DNA of 64,000 bases, taken from NCBI GenBank assembly GCA_963383645.1, contig OY726561.1, positions 138,706,727 through 138,770,726 on the forward strand, written 5' to 3'. The notes under the pieces are model-generated. The model ran no database searches, was not told the DNA's origin, and was given only the letters and a program-made list of their open reading frames with translations. This stretch comes from Muscardinus avellanarius (lineage: Eukaryota; Chordata; Mammalia; Rodentia; Gliridae). This document shows, in pieces, positions 56,256 to 64,000 of this stretch; positions within the stretch are counted from its first letter, which is position 1; the number at the start of each line of letters is the position of its first letter. Position numbers and translations under genes: made by a program.

Positions 56256-56559
56256 CCTTAGAGTACACACACATACAAGCCACAGGCTACACACACTGTG
56301 GGATGTGAAGCGAAAACCTGAAACTCTTCTGCAGAGGCGCATCCGTGCTTGTGTAGAATATGAAGCCCAGAGTCTCCATGCCCTATGGGGCAGCGGGAGT
56401 GAGGGGCGGGACTACTGACCTACCAACTCCCATAATTCCCTCGTGATGACCACTCCCCAGGAGTATTAATTTCCCTACTCTCTGTTCTGCCAGAGAACAG
56501 GAGACCTTTGTGGCTGGAGAGAGCCTGAAGGCAGAACGGCAGGTGCTAGCTGTCAGAGG

Positions 56560-56728
56560 CCAGGTCCATGCACAAGGAAATACTAAGTGCCCAGGGGGGA
56601 CCAGGTCCATGCACAAGGAAATACTAAGTGCCCAGGGGGGACCAGGTCCATGCATAAGGAAATACTAAGTGCCCAGGGGGGACCAGGTCCATGCACAAGG
56701 AAATACTAAGTGCCCAGGGGGGACCAGC
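56560..56728. repeat. 41-bp minisatellite, about 4 copies
   Basis: Copies start at 56560, 56601, 56642 and 56683, each CCAGGTCCATGCAYAAGGAA continuing to CCCAGGGGGGA. Copies are nearly identical (one C/T change in copy three), so expansion is recent. Confidence 0.97.
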
Positions 56729-57546
56729 AAGGCTCCAATGGCATCTTCCGTGGGAATGAAATCAAAGGACATTTCCTCCATTTTAAATTCCTGTCTACTT
56801 TATCTGTACTACTGAAGATAGGTAGGATACAGTCATTCCTAGACAAAGTAAAATAAAGTGTCCTGAATATTGAGAAATTAGCTGCAAGTCGATTCTATCC
56901 TACAAAAAAACTCCATTTCTCATGCTTTTCAAGATGGATTTAGTCGATAAACATTTAATAGCAAATAGAAATATTATTTATATGTATATACACGTGCATA
57001 AACATATGCATATATATTAAGCAAATACTAATATAGCTAAAGGGGAGGAAATAAGAGTAGACTTATTTCAGATACTTTGTTTGATGAGTATGCTATTTCT
57101 GATTCCTGTCTGGATCATATTTTTATTTGTGGTGACAACTTCCATGCAGCGTTTCAGTGCTGGTACTATAACATATTGTGCAAGTTGCCTTTCATTTTTA
57201 AGGAGCAGAGAATAAACAGAAATTTCAGGAGTAGGAGGTTTGAAGATAGATACTGCCAAAATAAAGGATGTTCAATTGTCATGAGAGCTCACGGAGTGCT
57301 CCCATCTGGATAAATTCGAAACAGAAGCCATTTGAGCGCATGTCTGCAGGCGAGAGATGGCACAGTGCTCGCTGAAGTCCTTGGCAGGGCATCCGTGGCA
57401 CCGATGGAGCTGCCTTCAGGATGCACCATGTCGGCCCTTCTTCACAGGTTCCTCCGAGGTCACAGGAGAAGGGAAATGTAAAGCCTTTCACCCGGGATTT
57501 CACCAAAGAGTCTACGCCAGACCTGAGTGTTGAATGAATGGGGAAA

Positions 57547-57718
57547 GGCAGGCCCAGGACGCACATCTGTACTCCAATACGTGGGAGGCTGAGACCGGAG
57601 GATCACAAGTTCAAGGCCAGCAGATAGTAACTTAGAAAGATCTTGTTTCAAAATCAAAAAATGAAGAAGGCTGGAGGTATAGCTCAGAGGTGGGGCACCC
57701 TTGGATTCAATCTCAGAA
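57547..57718 (+). mobile_element. Degenerate B1-ID SINE
   Basis: ACGTGGGAGGCTGAGACCGG, CTTGTTTCAAAATCAAAAAA and GGAGGTATAGCTCAGAGG. Confidence 0.88.
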
Positions 57719-57779
57719 CAAAGAAAACGTTAATGGGGGAGTTACAAAGCCAGCGTCTGCTCTGGCCAAGGCCTGTGCG

Positions 57780-57780
57780 T

Positions 57781-57822
<42 letters not shown>
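57780..57822. repeat. (CA)n microsatellite
   Basis: About 20 CA units, bounded by GCGTG and CCCCTG. Confidence 0.97.
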
Positions 57823-57824
<2 letters not shown>

Positions 57825-58192
57825 CTGAGACAGGGCAGCTCCCTCCTCCCCACTGCAGCAGGCTGCTGGGGTCTCCTGAGGGAGTTCATTGAGAACCACG
57901 CCCTCCCCTCTCCTCCAGCCAAACACGACCGAGCGCTTCCTCATGGAGGACAGCCTTCGGGAATGTCTTTCTACTTTCCACTCTAAAAATTTTCTTGTTA
58001 TGTCCAGGAACCTAGAAGGGCCCATTTTTTGTGGGTTTTTCCTTATTTTGTATTGGTGTAGTAGATACAGTGGTGGGATTCCTTGTTACATATTCATACG
58101 TGCATGTAGCAGAATTTGGTCAATTTCATTCCCCAGTTTAACCCCTTTCCTACCAGAGTCCATTTTAATTTCTCCCTCAAAACCAGTTATGG

Positions 58193-58385
58193 CTGGGTGT
58201 GGTGGCGTACGCTTGTAATCCCCACCCTTGGGAGGCTGAGACAGGAGGATCGTGCAGGTTTGATGCCAGCCTCAGCTGGCTCAAGAGACCGTTTCCAAAT
58301 AAAAATATATATAAAATAGGTCTGGGAGTGTAGCCGGAGGTAGAAGGCCCCTGGGTTCCATCCCCATTACCACCAAAAAAAAATA
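58193..58385 (+). mobile_element. SINE with target duplication
   Basis: GCTGGGTGTGGTGGCGTACG to CATTACCACC plus A-run, flanked by CAGTTATGGCT at 58184 and 58386. Confidence 0.95.
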
Positions 58386-58389
58386 CAGT

Positions 58390-60315
58390 TATGGCTCTTC
58401 CTCCCCCACCCATCTTCCCCCGCACCTTGAGACAGTGGTCAATTTTATTTTTCTTATTTATGTGGACAGGAAAAATCATGAGTATAGTGGCTTATTTTCA
58501 AGGCACTGCTGGCTTTCTGCCCCACACTGCCATCACCCTACACCCCATCGCCATAAGCCCTGGGAGGGCGGGAGGGCCTCTCTCCAGCCCTCTGGGGAAA
58601 TCATGATGGGTCTGCACCAATCATGCGATCTTATTCTCCTTATCAAGGATTGGTTAGGCATTCAATATAATTCTGGCCTGTAAGATTCAAAGAGGTCCCC
58701 TGATGGTTTCAATAAATATACATCGTTAGTTTTCTGGTGAAAGAGAGGAGAGGGAAAATTACCAATAGAAGGAGTTATTTTGCTTTACATAATCTGAAGC
58801 CTCAAATTTAATACAAAGAAGGACGAATTCATTATATGCAAGGAGAGCAAAGCTGATCCTAAAATTTAAAGGAAGGTAAAGCTAAATTCCCAGGGCTGTG
58901 GGCAACACTTATTCACGCTGAAGCACTGTAGAAACCTCCCATCCCAAGGCCTTTCTCGACCCTCCAGGTCCAAGTTAAGGTCCTTTCCCTCTGATCCCAG
59001 GCGTCCTGGGATGACATCTACTTACATTTACATTTTTTGGTTAATGCAATGCCTCCCCTTGCTGGACTGCAGGCCCTCAATGGCCAGGCTCACACTTTCT
59101 TCCCACAGAATTCCCAGCTCCGGGTGCTGCCTCATATGCTGAGTGGAACTAAGGGTCCACATTCCTCACCCTTCAAAATTCAGCTCCCTCGCCACTGTGT
59201 CTCTGGGGGTATGTGTTCTCATATTCCTTTATTTTTGTCTCCCCCTGGCCTGATATAAAAACCCCCATTCATTTCTGTATTTTCAAGGTCTAGTACAATT
59301 CTTGACACACAGTGGATGTTTGTTGATGATCCAATGATCCAGTCCAAGAGCACCCCAAATCCTGCTGGTAAAGGTGGAGGGAGTGACAGCTTTGTGTCCA
59401 AGGTTTTGCCTTGCAGGCGCAGATCGGCAGCGCATCAAGCAGAAAGTGAGAATTTCTAAGGATCTGCTTTCTAGCACACAGGCTGGAGGAGCTCCGCTGG
59501 AAAAGGCGGCTTACACGTAGGAGCCGACGGTAACTTGAACACAGACAAAGAAAGATGGCGGCAATCACAGCCGGGCAACGTCTGGGCTCAGCTGCTCTCA
59601 GTGGCCGGCCAGAGCGGCCCGCCACCCACATTCCTAAGCCTGCACTTACTTTCCCCCCAATCCAGGATGGATGCTATGCATTTTTACCTTTCTAAAGCTA
59701 GACGGGACCTTCTCAGAGCAGAAAATGGAAGCACCTGAGCCTACTAGAGTCCCAAAGGTTGGATCATTTATCCAAGGTCATAGTGAAGACACACGGGGCC
59801 ATTTACCTGCCGAGGGCGCAAGCACACCGCTAACTCCAGAGAGCAGCCTTTGGTCTCCTAAGCTTTCTCCTTTCCTATGTTAGTGGAGAGAGCTGCCATG
59901 CCTAATAATAAAGACAATCAAAAAATTTTTCATTTTTCAAAGAACAACAACAGCTCCTGCCACCTCCCCTCCTTAGCATTAGAGAAAAGGGAGACTCAAA
60001 TACAAAGCCCGCGTCCGGTGAGTGGAATGATGATTTTGCTTCTGATGAGGCACTAATGAGGCAATGTCTGCTCTTCATTAATTATCACTGGAGAGTCAGA
60101 GAAAATCCTACCAGTACTCGAGAGTACTGCCAATTAGAAAGGTCCAGACTTGCGGTTTGGGAAGAGGCATGATGCAGACGGGCCAAGCTCTTCTCAGAAT
60201 GTGCCTTTCCTATCGACGGGGTGAAATGCTACCTTTGAAAAGTTGTCCCGGCTACCACATCCCTGCAAGTTTACTTTTGTGAGTTTTAGAGTCAGGCTGG
60301 TGTGTGCGCATGCGT
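58390..60315. other. Probable intron with a GC-rich YY1-like patch
   Basis: No gene recognised. A moderately CpG-containing block at 59400-59640 carries an exact AAGATGGCGGC motif at 59552. Confidence 0.5.
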
Positions 60316-60321
60316 GTGACT

Positions 60322-60468
60322 CGCACCCAGGAGCTACCTCTGAGCTACACATCCAGCTCTTTTTATTTTTTATTGTGAAACGGGGTCGTGCTAAATTCCT
60401 GCATGCTGAACCTCAAACCTGTCAGCCTCCTGTCTGGGACTGCAGGATGCACCACCACGCCAAGCTCG
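60322..60468 (-). mobile_element. Degenerate B1-ID SINE
   Basis: GAGCTACCTCTGAGCTACAC to CACCACCACGCCAAGCT. Confidence 0.85.
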
Positions 60469-60526
60469 CGGGCTGCAGTTTTAAAAGTTCAAGTGCACAA
60501 GCTCATTCGTTTTAAAATTGTTGAAC

Positions 60527-60725
60527 CATGGCGAGACGTGGGGGTGCACACCTGTAATCCCAGGACTTAGAAGGTTGAGACGGGAGGATCACGGGTTTGA
60601 AGCCAGCCTCAGCAATTTGGCAAGACCTTGTTTCAAAATAAATAAAAAAGAAAAAGGGCAGAGGGGAAGGGATGGACCATAGAGGTGGGGAGCCACTGGG
60701 TCAATCCTCAGTACTACCACACACA
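60527..60725 (+). mobile_element. Sciurid B1-ID SINE
   Basis: GCGAGACGTGGGGGTGCACA to CAATCCTCAGTACTACC. The ID part is mutated. Confidence 0.9.
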
Positions 60726-60781
60726 AAAAATTGGTGGACAATAGAGAAATAGTCATATGCCTTAAAAATAAAGTATTGAAA

Positions 60782-61015
60782 GTCAGATGTGTTGGCGCAT
60801 GCTTGTAATCCCAATACTGGGGAGGTCGAGACAGAAGGACGGAAGGATCTCAGATTCGAGGCCAGCCTCAGCAACTTAGTGAGGCCCTCTACAATTTATT
60901 GAGACCATGCTTCAAAATAAAAAAATAAAATCAGGCTGGGGGTGTAGCTCAGAGGTAGAATGCCCATGGGTTCAATCTCCAGTACCACAAAAATAAAAAT
61001 AATAAATAATAATAA
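60782..61015 (+). mobile_element. Sciurid B1-ID SINE
   Basis: GTCAGATGTGTTGGCGCATG to CAATCTCCAGTACCAC, then an (AAT)-rich tail. Confidence 0.93.
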
Positions 61016-61264
61016 AGTACTGTAATGTAAGACTCTAGACGACTTGCTCCTTCTGCTCACACTTGGAAAGGCACTGAGTTTTGTGCAAATGAAGATTCTG
61101 TTTATGTCAACGAGGAAATGAAAGACCGCGACAGTGTCATTAAGGATGCTAGAACTACTTTGCCTAGGATAATCAGGTTAGCTGGTGCTACTATCGTTAC
61201 ATGCTCCAAATCTGCAATTAGTGTTTGCTTAATATTCAAAATGCAGTATTCTGATGAATAATTT

Positions 61265-61621
61265 GTCAGACTTTTATTTTGAATATTTTTTCTCTCATAT
61301 GTGGAAGCTAGAAAGAAAATAGGAAACATAGAGGCCTTTGGAAAAACGTGAAGAGGGAGCTGCAGAGTCCTGGAGGAGCCTCGGGGAGGGGACGGAAGGG
61401 GAGAGGGAGGCTTGCAGAAGCACAGTTAAACCACGGGCGTGTACATGGGCGTGGTGGGCACGCTTGTCATCCTCGCACTTGGGAGGCGGAGACAGGACGA
61501 TTGCGCAGGCTCAAAGCCAGCCACGCTGGCGTAAGAGACCCTGTTTCCAAATAAAAATATAAAATAGGTCTGGGAGTGTAGCCCGGAGGTAGACGGGCTT
61601 CCAGGAACCCCAGTTCCACAA

Positions 61622-61676
<55 letters not shown>

Positions 61677-61865
61677 AATAAAGCACATGTACTACGGCAC
61701 TAGATGAAGAAGGCGCTGTCACCCTCCCCAGCAGTGAAGGAGGAAGAGGAGGAGCAGAATGGGCTGCGGAGGGAGCCGCCCCAAGACCTGAGTGCATGTG
61801 TCTATCATGTGGACCCTCACCATGGGTATCACTGCCATGCACGAAGAAAATGATTTTTTAAATTC
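61265..61865 (+). mobile_element. L1 3' tail split by a SINE and (AAT)n
   Basis: An L1-type CTCATATGTGGAAGCTAGAA block (61290-61440), a B1-ID SINE (61446-61620), (AAT)n (61623-61672), then an L1-type tail with TATCACTGCCATGCACG. Confidence 0.75.
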
Positions 61866-61872
61866 TCTCTGA

Positions 61873-62067
61873 GCCGAGCGTGGTGGTGCACGCTTGGAAT
61901 CCCAGCATTCCGGAGGCTGGGTCAGTAGGATCACAGTTCACAGACAGCCTCGGCTACTTAGTGAGGCCCTCTGCAACTCAATGGCACCCTGTTTCAAAAT
62001 AAAGAATAAAAAATAGGGCTGGGGATATAGCTTGGAGGTAGAAGGCCCCCAGGTTCCATCCCTAGAA

Positions 62068-62112
<45 letters not shown>
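61873..62112 (+). mobile_element. B1-ID SINE with (CA)n tail
   Basis: GCCGAGCGTGGTGGTGCACG to CATCCCTAGAACCA, then (CA)n 62069-62112. Confidence 0.94.
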
Positions 62113-62113
<1 letters not shown>

Positions 62114-62303
62114 CTCTCTGAAAGAAAAATGATTTTGAATATTCCCAACACAAACAATGGTTAAGACTGAAATTTCATTGAAATGATGAATATTCTAATT
62201 ACTCTGATCTGAGAGTCATATATTCTATACATGTATTGAGATATCACAGTGTACCCCCAAAATATGTCCAATTATGATGTGTCATTTAAGAACAGAAATC
62301 CCA

Positions 62304-62500
62304 AGCCGGGTGTGGTGGCACACACTTGTGATCCCAGCATGCGGGAGGCTGAGACAGAAGGATCTGGGTTCGCGGCCAGTCTCAGCTACTTATGCCTTCC
62401 ACAACTTAGAGAGACCGTTTCAAAATAAAGAATAAAAAGAGGGTTAGGGGTGTCGCTTAGAGGTAGAATTCGCTGGGTTCTACCCCCAGTACCACACACA
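62304..62500 (+). mobile_element. Sciurid B1-ID SINE
   Basis: AGCCGGGTGTGGTGGCACAC to CTACCCCCAGTACCACAC. Confidence 0.93.
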
Positions 62501-62504
62501 CAAA

Positions 62505-63350
62505 AAAATCTCAAGGACTGGGATGACGGCATTTGGGCAGGGCCTGAGGCGCCACCATTACTGACAAGGCCCAGGTCGTCGTGGCAGAGCTGCTTGTCCA
62601 GGAACTGAGCATGGTTTGAGCCGCATGGTGCCAAGCGGGCAGGGTCCAGAGCTTTGCCAGGGTGTCGCGAGGCCTGGGGGAGCGGCCATGTGAAGAGCAG
62701 GCTGGTAAGCCGGCAGGTGCCCCTGCACCCCGAGAACCACGGAAGCTCACCTAATAGGGCCTGGGGCCGCCGCTAGGCCCCTGCTCTCAGCACGGACCCG
62801 GACGGTGGAGCCCGGAGAGGCTGCGAGGTTGGCTGCACACCCCGAGATCCTCCACAGCCAACACCCGTGGGAGCCCACGCCTGCCAGTCTGGAGATGTCC
62901 CTGGGCGAGCGCCCTGGCCGGGCCACGTCCGTGTTCCCGGCAGCCATAATCACAGCTGCCCACTCACCCTCCAACTCTTCTCATTACGGGATTTATTATT
63001 CTATGTATCTCCACTCAGCCTCGCTCCACAGATGACTTGATATAACTTCCATAAAAAGCAGAAAATTAGACCAGCAAGGAGAGGGGGAGAAGGAAACAAG
63101 GAAGACAGGCACACAAATAGAGCAAGAGCTCTGCTCCTGCGCTTCAAAGACAGCCCAAGTACCCCCTCTCCCCCCTCCTCCGTATTAACACCATGGCTGT
63201 TATGGGTGGTAATGGCAGAGACACAATTCTTGTCAATCCCAGGGTATTTCAATCCCTGGACCCTTGGTGACATAAGCCAGTTTTCACTTCAGTCCTATGA
63301 GTGGAGATGTTCACTGCCAAGGACATCAGAGGTTCTTAGAAAGAAACTCA
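62505..63350. other. GC/CpG-rich patch then unassigned sequence
   Basis: 62520-62950 is clearly GC-rich with scattered CpG, unlike its surroundings. No exon with matching splice context was recognised. Confidence 0.45.
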
Positions 63351-63351
63351 A

Positions 63352-63530
63352 GCTGGCTGCGCTGGAGCACATGCCACCCCAGTGCCTTGGAGGCTGAGAC
63401 AGGAGGATCGCAGGTTTGAGGCCAGCCTGGGTAACTTAGCAAGAAACTGTCCCAAAAGAAAATATAAAAGGGGCGTGTATGGAGGTCAGAGGTACAGCGT
63501 CCCTGGGTTCAATCCCCAGTACCATATACA
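63352..63530 (+). mobile_element. Sciurid B1-ID SINE
   Basis: GCTGGCTGCGCTGGAGCACA to CAATCCCCAGTACCATATAC. Confidence 0.9.
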
Positions 63531-63534
63531 CAAA

Positions 63535-64000
63535 AACTGAATTCATCCAGAAACAGAATCCCAACCTTCACAGGGAGCAATGCACTCGGGTGTCTAAGAA
63601 AAGCTTCTCAAGCCCTCATTTCAGTCTCTAAGCTGGTGCCTGTGTATATGATACATCAGCCTCTGCCAGGTGCTCGACTTGTCAGAGGTAGGGCCTCTGC
63701 ATGTAAGGAGTGTGCCATTCTTTGGGCGGGCAGAGACGAGTAACTAAAGAGTACAAGAAGATGTCACACTCCTGAAAGGCTGAACAAGCACCTAAAAAGA
63801 GAATCAAGGCCCAGATATGGGAGAATCCTCAGAAAACATTTACCCACTAAAATAGAGCCACTGGGGACAGTTATGGTGAACGGCGACGGCCACATTCAGA
63901 GCGGTTATTTGGCACCGTGCAATGTGCTAAGAGACTATCAAGGCCCTTGTTTTAAAAAACACCAACCAACTGAGATACGGAGAGGGAGGCCTTCGGGAAA
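63535..64000. other. Unassigned sequence at window end
   Basis: No exon, repeat or tandem array was recognised. Confidence 0.5.

Larger units (their letters stand above)
55490..57540. other. Probable intron with minisatellite and CA tract
   Basis: GC-rich at 55640-56110, including an L2/MIR-type fragment (GTACCAAACACCATGCTGCG, 55900-55970), a (GT)n tract and a 41-bp minisatellite. No gene was recognised. Confidence 0.5.
52640..64000 (-). other. Probable upstream NEK11 intron
   Basis: The kinase glycine-rich-loop exon that must precede 52635 is not recognisable anywhere up to 64000. This stretch is therefore best read as intron densely filled with SINEs and microsatellites. Confidence 0.6.

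Noticed and set aside
60930..60990. tRNA-like sequences with A/B-box resemblance in many places
   Set aside because: They are the ID halves of SINEs and not free tRNA genes; they are followed by A-rich tails and preceded by B1 sequence.
53427..64000. NEK11 start codon and glycine-rich-loop exon
   Set aside because: No sequence encoding a GxGxFGxV loop with matching two-base phase was found; the exon is probably beyond the window.

Overview
The window is a gene-poor stretch of mammalian chromosome, almost certainly from a squirrel-family rodent (ground squirrel, marmot or tree squirrel type). The evidence is about forty copies of one composite SINE: a B1/7SL-like left part fused to an ID (tRNA-Ala-like) right part, joined by an A-rich linker. 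That fused B1-ID dimer is characteristic of sciurids. Rodent L1 tails, old MIR and MER5A relics and long CA/CT microsatellites fill much of the rest. There are no prokaryotic features.

One protein-coding gene is supported. Eleven exons on the minus strand, between 52635 and 1729, encode most of the NIMA-related kinase NEK11. Every exon has an AG acceptor and a GT donor. The phases join without a break from the beta-3 lysine strand (52 kb), through the HRD loop (34.7 kb), the DFG/activation loop (33.3 kb), the rest of the C-lobe (19.9-19.6 kb) and the regulatory coiled-coil region (17.3-8.3 kb), to an acidic tail exon at 1.8 kb. The glycine-rich loop and start codon should lie to the right of 64000, and the C-terminal part to the left of position 1. 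Everything from 1831 to 52469 is therefore exon or intron of NEK11; 52636-64000 is most likely its next upstream intron.

Layout: 1-12 kb holds four tail exons, two LTR-like blocks (3.5-4.6 kb) and an antisense L1 (10.3-11.5 kb). 12-20 kb holds four exons, a plus-strand L1 with two nested SINEs (14.0-16.3 kb) and large CA/CT microsatellites. 20-33 kb is AT-rich intron with an old L1 (21.3-23.6 kb). 33-40 kb has three kinase exons, a nested SINE pair and an ATGC/ACAT array. 40-52 kb is intron with an LTR-like block at 47.8-48.7 kb. 53-64 kb is SINE-dense with a 41-bp minisatellite.

The most interesting observations concern NEK11 splicing and coding evolution. An approximately 29-bp minisatellite starts exactly at the 5' splice site of the 12.4-kb exon and repeats the GTAAGY donor motif. 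The 5.4-kb exon appears to carry a compensated frameshift. A SINE sits 13 nt inside the intron after the 19.6-kb exon, with the reading frame open into it. I found no convincing new multi-gene system here.
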